From the NCBI RefSeq assembly GCF_015706575.1, contig NW_024037064.1:11137606-11201605 (forward strand): a stretch of 64,000 nucleotides of DNA, given 5' to 3'. Source of the DNA: Patiria miniata (Eukaryota > Echinodermata > Asteroidea > Valvatida > Asterinidae). The translations under genes were made by a program, and so were the position numbers. Positions 10,930 through 24,174 of this stretch are shown here, piece by piece; position 1 is the first letter of the stretch, and every line of letters starts with the position of its first letter. Below the pieces are notes generated by a model that saw only the letters and a list, made by a program, of their open reading frames with translations, did not search any database and was not told the origin of the DNA.

Positions 10930-13900
10930 AAGCGCTTGACTGGTTTTATCTCTAAGGTTGCAACGCTTCTGAGTGTACTCGTAGTCAAGTATTCCTGATC
11001 GTACATACTCGGTTACAATAATATTGAGTAGGCTGCGTCATCCACTCATGCACGCCGTAGCAATCGGGCAAGTGAAGCGCGTGAAACTATTGATCAGGAG
11101 TGACAGTAAACGCTTTTTTGTATGGAACGCGCACGCTAGCAAAATGTCAACGAGGTGAGATATCGTCCCGGTTGCGAGACCCGAAACTAATGTGTGTTTT
11201 GCCAAAGGCCACAGTGCGCAATGAAGCATGTATACATTCTTACATAATACCCAATGTAAAAAGACACGAAAAAGTTGTTGCCTCAAGTTCAATCTAGATG
11301 ATAACGCGCAAAAGGAGTTTTGGAGAAGCATTATTACACAACTTGTTTAAGAGGTTAAAAAAAACCACCAAGGCCACGTCGGAGTAAGATGTATGTAAGT
11401 CGAACCAACTGCACACAATTACCTTAATTTTGTAACCATCACTTTAATGCTTACTATTATGCCAAGTATTAATAGGGGTCTGGTCCACTATCTGTTCCAA
11501 CTTTTATTCTTTGTAAGGCCCTCAGAGTCAACATGAAACTGATACAAAAATAGGTGGCGATCCGTGGGATGGGAGACGTGTCTACAATTCTTTTTCCACC
11601 CACGTTCATCAGTACGCCCGGAGCACCTCCCTTTTCTGTGATTTTGTATTGTACCTTGTTTATGTTGTATTTGTGGTGTTGTTGGGATCAAAATTTCCCA
11701 CGATGCTTTTACCACTGAGGTGCACCACGTATGTTACACTAATCACGTCCAAAAATGATCCTCGTTCCCCTCAATGTGCACCGAAATATTACCACTTATT
11801 CTGATGAGGTTTGCCGTGTCAGAACCAATCAGTTAACTTCTCCAGAACCTCTTATCTCCACTTCCTGGCTCATTTTCAAAACAAAAGACTCATCCGTTCT
11901 GATCTTCCTCACGAGCCAATTTCCAGTTGAACGCCATTATCCCCATCTTTCGAGCCACATCATCAAATTGAGACGGATGTATCTTAAGAAACTGCTCCAT
12001 TTATTAACGACTGTCTCTCATCATTATTTGCGTCTGGTACGGCTCACAATATCCAGTGTCCAACATGATATTAGTGTGGTGTAGTAGTCTACGTCTCGAG
12101 ACGTGTTACTGCGGTTGAAGCACTCAAGGGATGGGTTGACTGCACTTGGTACGGAACCGAGTTACGAGAGAATTCAAATTGGATGGACAAACTCTTTCAC
12201 TGCGTGTATCACGCACGTGCCTGCCCCGAGTGTAAATGTATAGCTAACCACATGAACTGCCGTAAAGATCATGCTTTAGTGTTTGAATTAAACTGAGGGG
12301 CCGTAGGGTAAAGTATCACAGTACATCGTCTGCAAACGGCGCACAGATTGTATTTCTAGACGGTGATTACGCTCATGGATTGACAAAGGCAATGTCTGCT
12401 TGCCTTACGGGGCTCAATTTCATGCATGGTACCATACTACGGTTTGAAGAAATTGTGTGTTCATGTGTAGGGCATTATTGTGCTACTTTTAGCCACGCTT
12501 ACGCGTGCGCCCTCCCAGAGTTTTATTGTTGTAGGCACATCACCTTTTTGAAGCACTGTTTGCTTCTGGCGTTCTGTGGCTCAGTCTCAGACATAGGTGA
12601 TATCTCTGTATCACGTAAGAGTCCCCTGTGAGAAGAACACTCAGTCGAGTAGCGTCATAAATTTGGGGCACATATATAACTATAACCGCGTTCGCAAGAG
12701 ACTTAATTTTGTAAACAATTACCGCGAGTGATTGTTTATAAAGTTGGTATATACGTGTGGTTTTTTTTCGAAATTTCGATTTTCTTTTCCGAACCAACTT
12801 TAAAGGAATATAATGTCCTGCAACAAATAAATTTGCTTGTTTATTTTTGCAGGCCTTCATTCAGTTTTAAAAAGTGGTTTTAAATGGCGCGCTCCAGTTC
12901 ACTACTAAGAACGAATTAGGAGCGTCCCGCTCTGAATTCAAAAGTTGAAACTAATTAGTTGATTACTTGCCGTGGCCTAATTTCATTCGTGCAATATCTC
13001 ATGGGAAAACGTATTACTAATGTAATGCTAGAAAATTATCAATTCAATTTGAAAAAAAAATATTGTTGAAGGTGCCACACCTAAAAAGCACGTATACATC
13101 AACTTCAAAAATTCCACTGCGGTTATTCCACCGTATGTCCGTACTTGGATTACTATGGACCCTCGGAACAACGTAATTCTTACGTGACCCAGTTGCCCGT
13201 GTACAACTCATCGTCACCGCCAAGCGTAAAACTTACAATGGACAGTTGACACTTGACAATTGGAGAAGTTTACCGGCTTTCCGTACTGTACCTACTTTGG
13301 TTAAGTTGACAACAGTCACCGTAATGTATACAACAGTGTCCGTAATGTATACAACAGTCTCCATTAGTTTTAACACCCAACCTAAACAAAATGTGCAAAC
13401 ACGTCTTATCCGCTCCGTTCACAAGTACCCCCTCGCCGGCAAAGAAAGTACAGTTGGGGGTGACCGACCGACGCCATCTTGCCTGACTGCAATTTGCTGC
13501 GACGCGCGGCCGTACCACTGCGTGTAAATAGTACAAATCCCCTGGTGTACGTGCGTCACACACAAGGAACGGTGCGCGTCAACCAGCTAAATGTCCCGCC
13601 CATGGGACGTCGTTGCTAGGTAAAAGGGCGCCCTCTTTCGCCCCACGCATGTTTGTCCATATTTATATCATGTGATTTGAGGACTATATTCCAGATATCG
13701 TACTAAATCTTTGTAAAGAGTCGGACTCGGAGAGACTGGTGGATGACGGCCCTTGCCATGTTGTTTCATCTACATTTACTTCAAAATTAGCATTTGGTAG
13801 TGTTTCATTTCATCATATTCCATAGTAAAATACCTGTAAGACTATAATGCATATTTTTTTTGTGAATTATGGCTCAGCATATACTCTTTTAGAAGTTCTT

Positions 13901-14980
13901 TTTCAGATTTTGCCTTTGAAGAAGTCTTTGCTAAAGACGAAATATATCAGGCCTCTCAAACCTTTTGAAGTTATTTTAAGTACAAAAATCCTTATAAAAA
14001 CATGCTCTCTATTATCATACATTGCTGACCGTCAGCACTGGTCCAATATAAGCCCACCGCAGTAAATTAACATCAGTTAGAGGCAGGGGATGGAGCTTTC
14101 ATTCATTAAGTCTTTGTACCAAACTTGCTTTTGTTACTAAAAGAGGACGCAAGCAATTACCACTTAGGGTGAAAAAAGCAATTAAAACTTTATATCATCA
14201 TACGGGAATTTCATTATAGCTACGTGCTAATCAATACACATTTTTAATACAACCCTTGCGTGTTATTTTAACAGACGTTTGCAGTGTGTTTGGATAGTAA
14301 TGGTAAACACTTGATGTGCTTTTGGTTCACAGGTTGGGGCATAAATGGATCTCTCTTTTAAAGGGACGGAGACAATATAGGTTGAGAACGTTGAACTACA
14401 CCGTGCACAATTTGAGACAGAGAGTTACCACCAGTGTCCTTATACCCTATACACACTCTGAATATTGTTACCTAACACACCCCGAGATATCTCAAAATAA
14501 TTCCCGAGATTCCGGGAACACAATGACCACCACAAAAGAGGGTTCCCCTTTGTCGCATATCTGCTTCAAATGCCTTGAAGATTCCCAGTTGTATACCACT
14601 TACTGTGCAGGAATCTACAACGATCTTACACGATTGCAAGATGCAAGTCGAAACCGTCAAACTAGATAAAGACATGATAAAGCCTGCACCAAATCAGTTA
14701 GTGTTAATTTAGCAAGCCTGGATACCCACGCGTAAGTATCCCCAAGAGATTATGACAGCAAACTGATACACATGGCAACAAACTGCGCGCCTCAAATGGG
14801 CCACTCCCAGCCGAGATACTCGCGCGTTGTCAGAGCGACTCTGATTGGTCTGTCTGTGTTCTTGCGCGCGCGAGCAACAGTCTCGTCTACCGATGCCAGC
14901 TCAGATTTAAGTGGATCGCAAATTGCTGAATGTCGTAAGTGAATCATTCACGGGCTCCATACTATAAGGCTGACATCGTC
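10930..14980. other. Mostly unannotated; small local duplications only
   Basis: Contains a short triplication of GTAATGTATACAACAGT (13320-13365) and a CpG-rich stretch at 13420-13640. Frames such as 11755-12084 show no known domain. No splice-supported exon was found. Confidence 0.45.
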
Positions 14981-15282
14981 ATTACCTCTGCCAAGGAGGT
15001 TATGTTTTCATCGGATTTGGTTCGTTTGTTGGTTGGTAGGTTTGTCTGTTAACAAGATAACTCAAAAAGTTATGGACGGATTTGCATGAAAACATTTTAG
15101 GGGTGGTCCTTGGTACAAGTAGAAATCGATTAGATTTTGGAAGTGACCCGGATCTGGGTCGGGATCCAGGATTTTGTATTAAGGATTCTTCACCATTTAT
15201 GCGAGTATTTCTTTTGGGTGTACTGACAGTATGGCGGGGAATTGTTTAGCCTTGGCGGAGGTTTGCGCTCTCTGAGTGCTTT
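14981..15282 (+). mobile_element. CCAAGGAGG palindromic-end element, copy 1
   Basis: 302-bp repeat: CCTCTGCCAAGGAGGTTATG at the left, GATAACTCAAAAAGTTATGG, GGGGTGGTCCTTGGTACAAG, GACCCGGATCTGGGTCGGGA and CTTGGCGGAGGTTTGCGCTC with TCTGAGTGCTTTC at the right. I recall this family as widespread in marine invertebrates. It is the inverted partner of 52230-52524. No coding capacity. Confidence 0.88.
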
Positions 15283-15878
15283 CCAGATGTATTTTGTTTC
15301 ATCGCAGATTATGTTTCAGGTTTTTTTTAAAGTACAGTTATAGTTGGGCTTGTGGCCAAACAGACAAATTATACGTTCAAACAAATCCACGAAATATACT
15401 TTAAACAACAATTTGACTAAAAGGTCTTTGAAACCACTTTTAGTGGGAAAGGTTTCGTATGTGGTTGCACTTTTGACATTTTGACAAAACGTTAGAATAA
15501 CATTTCTCAAAAAGGTTAGAAAGTATCATCATTACCAAAGCGGGGAAATGACCTTTCCAGTCTTCGTTTGTATGTAATTTGAACAAAGCATCGTTCTCTG
15601 AACTTTGTTCACCTTGATGCAATAATATCGAACTGTATCAATTTCTATACTGAGATCGTTCAGATGAGGTCCATAAATAGTATTGTTACCACTACTGTTT
15701 GGCAAAATCGGACTTGATATCAACTGGCAGGACATTGTAAAAGACGAACAGTCTAAAATGGTACAATTAATGATGATTTTAACAGAATTAGATATAATTA
15801 TTCGAAAACTACTGCAGGTTAAACTTGAACGCGACCCCTGGCATGCTCGCAATATTTATATACTCAGTTAGTAAGCAC

Positions 15879-16190
15879 ACTTTTCAGTAAACCCAACTTA
15901 AATCAACAATGACCTCGTGTGACCCCTAGATGACCTTTGTCCTCAAATATCTCAAGTCAAGTCCCCCTACCCAAAGATTATTTTCACCAATTTTGGTTGC
16001 CGAAAGTGAAGTCTGACTTTTCATACGACAGCACTTTTCAGTTTACCCAATCAAAACAATGATCTCATTTGACCTCAAATGTCTCAAGTCATCTGAAGTC
16101 CCCATACCCAGAGATTACTGTCAGCAAAGTCTGACTTTTCATATGACAGCACTAAACAGTAAACCTAACCAAAATGAATCAAACGGACAC
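15879..16190. repeat. Diverged tandem repeat, ~2.5 units
   Basis: ACTTTTCAGTAAACCCAACT, CAATGACCTCGTGTGACC, CTCAAATATCTCAAGTC, CCCTACCCAAAGATTA and GTCTGACTTTTCATACGACA recur in order at 16033, and the beginning recurs a third time at 16151. Offsets are about 154 and 118 bases. Confidence 0.8.
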
Positions 16191-16374
16191 ACAGAAGGAA
16201 TACACTATCGCAAGATGCCCCTTTCTTGGCTTTAAAGCCAGGGGGATACAACAAAATGAAGATGTCATAATCTAAAATTGTGTAAGTGTAAAATTGCTCG
16301 AGTAATGAATAACTTCAGATTATCTGCACACTGGCTTTCGATTGTCCTAACAAAAAGGCATTGCAACTCTAATA

Positions 16375-16597
16375 CACTCTAAAAACTGTGTTTAGCAATT
16401 AAACACAATCTTGCTATCACTTTGTAAGCATGTTTAGATGCTAAACATTATGTGTTTAATTCCTAAACATCAATGTTCAATTGCTAAACACTATCCATCC
16501 TCACTCTAAACATGTTTAGTACGTAAACATGTTTATAAACTGATAGCAAGAAAGTGTTTAGAGAAGTTTTTAATTGCTTAACACAGTTTTTGCAGTG
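16375..16597. mobile_element. Palindromic MITE, copy 2
   Basis: 223-bp element flanked by TA on both sides (16373-16374 and 16598-16599). The left end CACTCTAAAAACTGTGTTTA pairs with the right end AACACAGTTTTTGCAGTG, and the inner parts are also palindromic (AATCTTGCTATCAC against CTGATAGCAAGAAAG). TA duplication plus this structure fits a Tc1/mariner-like or ISL2EU-like non-autonomous element; the superfamily is not settled. It is better preserved than copy 1. Confidence 0.88.
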
Positions 16598-16599
16598 TA

Positions 16600-17370
16600 A
16601 CATTGTGAAATCTTAATTGTGACCTGCTGAAAAGATGTGCATCGCCGTCGCACACTCTGTCTCAAATTTCGAATGGGTCAATCGACTTGTTTTGCATCAT
16701 TCAATGTCTGCGAGTCGTATTTCAAATAACCTTTTCTGGCTTTTTTATGCGGGGGAGGGGGCTTCTCTACTTGTCGTTACGCTCTAATATTACCGTTCAC
16801 GCTGGTAAAGTGTCAACTGTGGCTGAACGTCAATTTATCGCCCAGTGGATTGTGCCTTGTCTACCCGCACTTTGATGGGCTTGTCTGCCCGTCGTCGCGG
16901 ATCAAAACACGAGACTCGCGGGCTGCGCAAATACGATTTCGTCTTCACATCTCGCTGACTTCTGAAGAATTGTATCACTCGATAACGTCGTGTGTGTGCA
17001 TGACCGTGCGTATACCCACGAGTCCACGCGGAGACGAAAGACAGACAAAAATAGATCTTGACGTGAGGAAGACGTAGCGGGAACGCGCAATGCTTGCGGG
17101 ACGTCCATTAAGGTTTTTTTTTCTCGCCTGAAAAGGAAATCTCGCGAGGAACGATTGTTGTGGGGCACTATTTATACCACTTGCCCGGGGATATCTATGC
17201 GAAGTGGCTGCGGTTGCGGCTCATTTGTCGCACGGGCCGCGGAGGGATATTTTAGGCGATCGAGAGATAGTGAAGCAGTGGGAATGTTTTCAGGCTTTTG
17301 GTAATTCAATTGAGTCACACTGATGTGTGACGTCAGAATGTCCCGCCGCTGGTAAATCGACCTGCAGCCT
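16600..17370. promoter_or_regulatory. CpG-rich stretch, possible promoter (weak)
   Basis: 16850-17280 is clearly richer in CG dinucleotides than its surroundings (many CGCG, GACG, CGGG) and contains TATTTATACC at 17170. Nothing downstream could be read as a first exon, so the call rests on composition alone. Confidence 0.15.
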
Positions 17371-17616
17371 GCCTTACGTTTCTTTAAATAAAAATGAAAA
17401 CAAGCTAGAGCTACTTACACATTGTATAGATTAATGTGTCGGAATACATAATTATTTTTTTTATACAGGAACAACATATTGCTTAAACTCTGGGGACGAT
17501 TTCTGGTAAAGACAGAAAGAACACTGAGCATTCTTTTTGTAGGGCCCTACGGGATTGCCATATTGGAACAACGGTTACGACATACTACTTACAAAGATAC
17601 TCTTTTGTTTCGTTAC

Positions 17617-18249
17617 TACAGCGTGTCCCAATAAACATTGTGCATGAAGAAATCGCTGGTCAGACTAGCTTATCAAATGTTATAGCATTTGCAAGGTCTT
17701 GTTTATAACTGGTTAAAACCAAGACAATCCAACGCTGCAAACCAGAGATATCTTTGATTTGGTAAGGCCATGCATTTTTCGACATGCACAATGTAATTTT
17801 CACACTTAGTATTTCCTTGTATATACCAATTATTGGGTTATTGGTATGTGTTACGCAGTGCTTGAAATATTGCATGGCCTGTATGTACAAATATTCCATT
17901 TGTAAATAAATAATAGAAGAAACAGCATAGCCACAGGGTGTTGATTTGATTGTTCATCGAAGATTATTCAAAAGCACGTGGTAACTGCTCTAATTGCAAA
18001 TTACTCGAGCGTCAATGTTATATAGACCCTTTTGATCTTTTGTTACTACAGGGTTCTAATTGTGCAGGAGGAAAATAATATAGCCTTACAAAACCAACGA
18101 TATCCCTGGTTTGTATTGCTGGATTTTCTTGATATTTTCACTAATTATAAACAAGACAATGGGCTTATAAAATTTGATTAGCTAGCATGACCACCTTTTG
18201 AGCGAATTAGCGACTTCTTCGTGCACAATGTTTTTTGGCACACGCTGTA
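17617..18249. mobile_element. Foldback MITE with ~200-bp arms, TA-flanked
   Basis: The left arm begins TACAGCGTGTCCCAATAAAC, ATTGTGCATGAAGAAATCGC and continues to about 17780. The right arm ends GCGACTTCTTCGTGCACAAT, GTTTTTTGGCACACGCTGTA. Internal blocks (TCTTGTTTATAA, AACCAGAGATATC) are also inverted. TA at both edges and CAGCGTGT ends fit a mariner-like non-autonomous element of 633 bp. Confidence 0.87.
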
Positions 18250-21200
18250 TGTAGGATATTGGTTTTTATTACATTGACTACGTTCAACAGGCCGAGCCTT
18301 GCCCGTGTAGCCTTTTTTTTTAACCAAGCCTTCCCTTTCAACCAGAATATGGAAATGTTGATAGACTTCAATTGCTAGGTAATAGTTTTACATGCTCCTT
18401 ACCCTCTTCCTAAACCTTCTTTACTTGAGGTTAATGGTATTGTCGAAGATTAAGGACTGCAGTGCCTAGCCATTATTACTTTTAGTGAAACTTAATGTTC
18501 ATCAAATAAACCATTGGTTTTAGCACAGTGGATGAATTTTTTGAGGATGCAGAACATTCTCAGCTCAGGAGGTCTAATTAAATAGGCGAAGCATGACACA
18601 AATAAAGTCATCGCCTCCTTGGGCTCAACAGGGGAGTGCAAAATTTGGTACAACCCTCGCAACCTATTGCGTGTTTTGATCCCCATGCCAGATACAAGAG
18701 TACTGTGCGTTGGAGCACTGTAATACAGGCAGCTTATCGTGTTGTTAATCGGTACGCGCGCACTTTACTCGTGAACAGTCGAGACAACAGCTCTAATAAA
18801 ACAAGTCACGGGAGCCCGAGGGCAGCATCGTTTATTGCGAGTCTTCCCGGATAAGTGCGCGAGGAATGAAAAAAAAACAAGTAAGATACTTAGTCGGTTG
18901 TCTATTTTTGGAGAGTTTTATCGATCTATTGCTGTCGCAATCATCCACTTTCTTCTTTGCACATTTTCAGATCTTCCTTTTCATCTACTGATATAACAGG
19001 CAACGTAAGGTACGGTACTGGTAAAGAAAAAAACCTTCCCGTGGGCGCAAAACGCATACGATGCTAACAGTGAGGTTACCTTCTCGGCACGGCTCAGAAA
19101 ACAAACTTGACAACGCAGCCACGAACGAGATGTCAAGAATACAATATTACAAAACAAAATGACTTCGGATGTGACTAATGTCACCAGTGGGGAAACCAGC
19201 AAATTTCTACGACGGACGTAGCCTGTAATGGAATTTGAAAACTAGGTCTCGGGAGGGGGCGAGAATCCGAATTAACGCTGAACGGCAGACACATGCACTC
19301 CTTGATAAACGAGCTTTGAAGATACAGCCCCGGATCTAACGCAGGCTGTATTTCACGCTCTAAATACATCCAGACGTAACGCCTGGCTTGCTGCGGGGAT
19401 TTCGTACACAGCCTTGAGGACATGTATTTGTGACTCGGATTATTATAGGGCCCGAGAACAGGTATCGCGTCGTTGGTGTCTTGACCTCTGACGTGGGTTC
19501 AACTCATTTAAATATCAATCGAAAAGGAACTTTATTGACGTGAAAGTGCATGTGATATTGTTTTGGCCATGTTTAGCATAACGCAACTGCCAAGAGTGTA
19601 GTCCCGATTTAGGAGGCAGGTTGGACAACACACGTCTGAGCTGTGCGCAGAAGTTACTTAGCAGACGACGTAACATGACGTCATTTCCGGCGGTTTGTGT
19701 GAGCATGTCGCCGTGCAAAAACAACCACCGTTATATTATTTTAAATGTTTTTATATTATTTTTAACTATCGTTTCAAGAACCGATTCTTTATTTTGTGTT
19801 GCCCACCCGCTTCATTTTTTGAGGCTGCACCGAATTTGTATTACATTTTTAAATTTCAGGCATAACATTTTTTAAAGATGTTTCAGCAGTTCAGATGCTC
19901 CACCAGATGCTACGCACTTAGATTATTTTGAAAACATGTCACCCTGAGATAAGAGTTCCAAAAATTATATATACATAACAACGTTAACATTTGATCTTAA
20001 ATTTAAAACGTGATCATTTCATAATGGACAAACCTGTAACGAAGATATTTTGGCATCCCAATGAGAAATAACAAAAATCTAGAATATATATCTAACAAGC
20101 ACTCATTGGCCCAGTTTAGGCGGGTCTTGTTCTTGACACGGGTACATCATTCTTGCAAACAACGACGGATATGTGCATGGTGTCAGATCCTGTTCCGAGT
20201 GTAGTGTTCGTGGGGCGTGTTCCCGCCGTTCGAGCTCGAGAACAATAATAAATACTCGCGTCAACTTGAGAACAGACCGCCGGCCCGAACTCGGAGTCGG
20301 ACGACCATTGCGTGAGAAAAGGTTTCTGACTGTGTCAATAGGTGGCGATGTTTCTTATGTTTTTCTCATGTAGAATTTTCGGCGTTTTTATCCCAGATTT
20401 TCTCATTCCCAAACAAACTGTGGATCGGGGAACAAAGTTTTTTCGATATGGTACACCATAATCTACATGTCTGTGAAGTTTTATAAAATTCGGCGAACCA
20501 GTCCGCATGGCGAGCGAAAAAAAGGGCCTCGTCCCACGGACTTTAACTAGGACACCCGATCGTCGGCCGGGCCGACCCCAGACCATTTACCCTGGGGCCG
20601 GGGAATCACTACCTCAAAGGGACAGCGTGCGACATGACACACCGCGTAGTGGCATTGATCGGTCTGATAACCCAACCCTGGCGACGAGTCATTGAAAACT
20701 GAGAATGGCATGCCTGCCTAAAGGGGCTATAAGGAGATTCAGGCTACGGAGTGTACCTGGGATTCCCTATTTCTCTCAGCGAGAAACTGGGGACAAGTTA
20801 GCCTCTGATGTCAAGAGCTTGCAAATGCAAGTAAGCCCCAGTGCGTGTTTATAGTGTAATCGAGGACACACACGTGCAACATCAATTGAGGACAGGAACC
20901 AAATCGAGGACGACCTCGATTAGAAAACGTGTACAAAACCAATTAGAGTTGTTGCAAAAATTGTTAGAGTATAAACAAAGGAAAAGGGGAGAGGAACAAT
21001 AGAAAATCCTCGATTTACACGACAAACTTGTTGGGAAATGTAAGTGTGTTTCACAAGTACTCGTGGTATTGCTTCGTGTAGAATGTTCACGTCACGCTTG
21101 TATACATAATTGTATGTTGTCATCACGACATGACATGTTATTGTTTAAACTGAGGAAATGACACGAGGAAAATGCTTTTATGTTTGTTTTGCATGTCGGC

Positions 21201-21780
21201 AACCGACCGGAATGACATCACAATTCTATGACACCATTTCAATCACTGTACGTCGTCAACGCACTATATAATCTTTTATTTGCCGTCGTCGTTATTGTCA
21301 TCGATCACCGGCATCCTCCTCCTAATCATTATCTACACCCTTATGTTAGGATTCGAAAATTACTTCACAATTCAAGCTCAGCAGAAGTTCTCCATTTACA
21401 ACTCGAGGGTACTCATACGTTATCATTTGTTAGCTGTTTCATTTTTTAAAATTATAGCATGTAGACAATGAAAGTGCGTCAGCAGTTTCATTTAAAGATA
21501 TTGTTGGGGCTGTCATGCCACGGCTTTATTGACGCCCATTGTGATTTATGTTTGAAGATAACAACAAGGTCACAATCTCGAAAGTAGAACGCCACATCAC
21601 TTTCAGTGCAACTTGATCCTCACTGGGGTTCTCGACTTGCAATGTGACTACGACGTCTAGGAATAAGCTTGCGGGTACACTTTGTGAAGTGACAATCTCA
21701 AAATAAAAATGTTTGACTGAAAATCAGAGATGTAATATTAAGGTTCCATCAACATTACCGTGACTATCTATAAAGAATGC
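18250..21780. other. No recognised gene
   Basis: Ordinary AT-rich DNA with a more GC-rich stretch at 20170-20660. Short frames there (for example 20173-20373) show no domain. No repeat pair within the window was seen. Confidence 0.45.
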
Positions 21781-21790
21781 CCTATGTTAC

Positions 21791-22116
21791 ACCTGATAAT
21801 GTAGTAACCAACGGATAACGTATCACCAACCGATAGTGTCACACAAATTGGCGGGTATTGTATCACTAACCGATAATGTAAAAGAAATTAACGAAAGATA
21901 GTGAAGTAATTGTTACTACATTATCGGTCCATTTTTGTTACATTATCGGTTAAGGATGATAATGTAACAACAATTCACTGATAGTGTAGTACATTTTACT
22001 ACACTATCGGTCAATTTCTGTTACATTATCGGTTAGTGATACAATATCGGTCAATTTGTGCGACATTATCGGTTGGTGACTTGGTGATACGTTATCCGTT
22101 GGCTACTACATTATTT
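21791..22116. mobile_element. Foldback element built of TTACATTATCGGT motifs
   Basis: Left half AATGTAGTAACCAACGGATA, ACGTATCACCAACCGATAGT and GTATCACTAACCGATAATGT mirrors the right half ACATTATCGGTTAGTGATAC, ACATTATCGGTTGGTGAC, ATACGTTATCCGTTGGCTAC. Arms are ~125 bases and the centre repeats the same 13-mer several more times in both directions. It can form a very long hairpin. No coding frame. Confidence 0.88.
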
Positions 22117-22119
22117 GTC

Positions 22120-23690
22120 TTGTGCACTTTTGTCTTGTGTTTGTCTTGTGCACACCCAGAGCCTCCACTCTGTCGTAGAGTTTGTGACTGCGCGCGCTCG
22201 TGTCACTGATGTGAACGATTTGTAATAATCCGATGGGATTGCCGTGTGAAAGATGAGCTGGGACGCAGATGAGCCGGGATTGCACTGAACAAAAGGTCAC
22301 TTCGTCTGGCTGGCACAGGGACGCCAACCTGATATCATGCTAGCAATTTTTTCTTCTGCAACTAGGTACAGAAACTTGCCGTAATTGGTATGCGAGAAAC
22401 ATATCACGTGATTGATATATCACGTGATTACTTCGAGTGTTCAAAGACCGAGGTTTTGTATATGCTGGACAGCATAGGTTGGAATCCTAGCGACCTTCTT
22501 ATCTATTTTTCCAGAAATCAAAATTTTGATTTTGTCTTTATACAATTGTGTTTAATCAAGCCCTACATTTAAATGCAGAGCATTTCAACATTTACTTTCG
22601 ATTGGTAGTTCTGGAAGACTTATAAGGCAAATAAGTCCAAGAATGATCCCCTTAACAGTTAACGCATGTGCATGACTGTCAGTGACTCTACTTGGTTGCA
22701 GGAAAAAAAAGCATCACGCCAAAACCTGCTCCGGGTGGTTGTTTGTTGCTCAGCTTGTAAGACGAGTCTGATCCGCGACGCAAATAATACCGAAGTTATC
22801 CGATCTGATGTTGTTAGGTACGGTTTAAAGGAGAGTAAACCCCTAGCTCCGAATGCCTTGAAGGAAAGGGGGTATAATAGTGTGTCAAACAGTGATCCCT
22901 TATCCTTTTTGTTGTCTTGATAATAATCTGTCGCGACGTTACCAGAAGTCGATTAACGATGAGAGTAGAGTCTGAAACAGGACAGAGCGTCCTTGCCATT
23001 GTTAATATGTCTCTGACGCAGGGATCAGCTTAATTTGAAACTCGACACCCACACGACAAGCACTTCGCCCTTTTCGCACCAAAAAAAAAAATCTACGCTG
23101 TGTAACAACGGTTATACAAGTCACTGCCTTGATATAGGGTTACAGACCGGTAAGCTAGATGGTGTTATTTTGACCTCTAAAGCGAGGACAACTGAATGGA
23201 TACTGACAGGAGGCCACACAAGACACTGCGCTCTGTGGGCTGATTAACGTTACTACCAGCCGAGCGACGTTTACATCCAAAAGAGTTGGAGCCCGACAAG
23301 CTCAATGTAGGGATGCCGGTGTGTTTTTACTTCAGGGCCTGACAAAAGGTTTGCAATACATCATAAACACATTGCAATACCACACGTGTCTACTTTGAAC
23401 TGACAATTCATTACATTCGGGTATCAAGCTAGCATTGTGATTGTCAAGGAGCTTTGCATGCACATTTTTTTTTCTCTGCGCTGAGTACACGAGTTGTTGT
23501 TTTTCCGGCCTGTGAAGAGATTGGAAAGAATTAATTTGATTTTTAAAAATTCGAAAAACCCTGTCGATGGTGATATTTTGGTAATTTGCATTTTTAAGAA
23601 AGAGTGATACAGACAAAATTTTCAAGACGTCATAATCATCGCGTCTTGATGGTGATGTCAAATTGAGTGGCAGCGCAGTGAAACAAAATA
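22120..23690. other. No recognised gene; paired CACGTG site
   Basis: Two CACGTG palindromes sit at 22405-22410 and 22421-22426 within ATCACGTGATTGATATATCA. The context resembles 29540-29630. Otherwise only chance frames. Confidence 0.45.
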
Positions 23691-23695
23691 CATAC

Positions 23696-23786
23696 ACAGG
23701 GTGAGTAACCCAAATGTCAGGACCATTTTTTTTATTATAAAGTTCTGCATGTAGCACTTTCAAAATCTAGGATATGAAATGCCTAA
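23696..23786 (-). repeat. Dispersed repeat end, mariner-like, copy 2
   Basis: Reverse complement of the repeat at 4656-4756: CACAGGGTGAGTAACCCAAA, TGTCAGGACCAT, AAGTTCTGCATGTAGCAC and TTTCAAAATCTAGGATATGA. It overlaps the start of a 143-codon minus-strand frame, which is a reason not to call that frame a gene. Confidence 0.7.
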
Positions 23787-23918
23787 TTAACAATTAATAA
23801 TTTATAATCAATAATCAATTCACATACTTCCCCATAGTATGTGAATTGTTTTCGTTTTGCTGAAAACACACTTACCTTTTTGTGATCCGTGGACAGAACT
23901 TTGATGAAAAATATAGGT

Positions 23919-24172
23919 ACAATAACAAGCAAAAGCAGCCATTTAAAAAAAAATGAAAATTGCTTGTTATTTTACCTAAGTTTATTGAAAGGACAAATCT
24001 GCAATGGCCCTATAGCCCAATATTTTCTCGTGACATACTCTAGCTGTGTGCCAAATTCCATGCTTGTATCATCAAAGGCACAATTCCCCCAAATATATTT
24101 CCCCTATCTGCCACACTACAACATCATAATACTGGCGAAACGGTAAAATGGTCAATAACGCAACCAAATACC
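23919..24172 (+). mobile_element. Partial copy (right arm) of the 25.9-kb foldback element
   Basis: It carries the central loop (ATAACAAGCAAAAGCAGCCA) and right arm (GGACAAATCTGCAATGGCCC, TATAGCC, GACATACTCTAGCTGTGTGC, ATCAAAGGCACAATTCCCCC) of 25867-26456. The left arm is absent. Confidence 0.82.
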
Positions 24173-24174
24173 AT

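Noticed and set aside
21228-21471. Hydrophobic frame (SSITGILLLIIIYTLMLGF) considered as the missing TM1 exon of the receptor
   Set aside because: No GN or other TM1 landmark, no acceptor or donor in phase, and no continuation toward TM2.
23332-23763. 143-codon minus-strand frame
   Set aside because: Its beginning lies in a mariner-like dispersed repeat (23696-23786) and the rest shows no domain.
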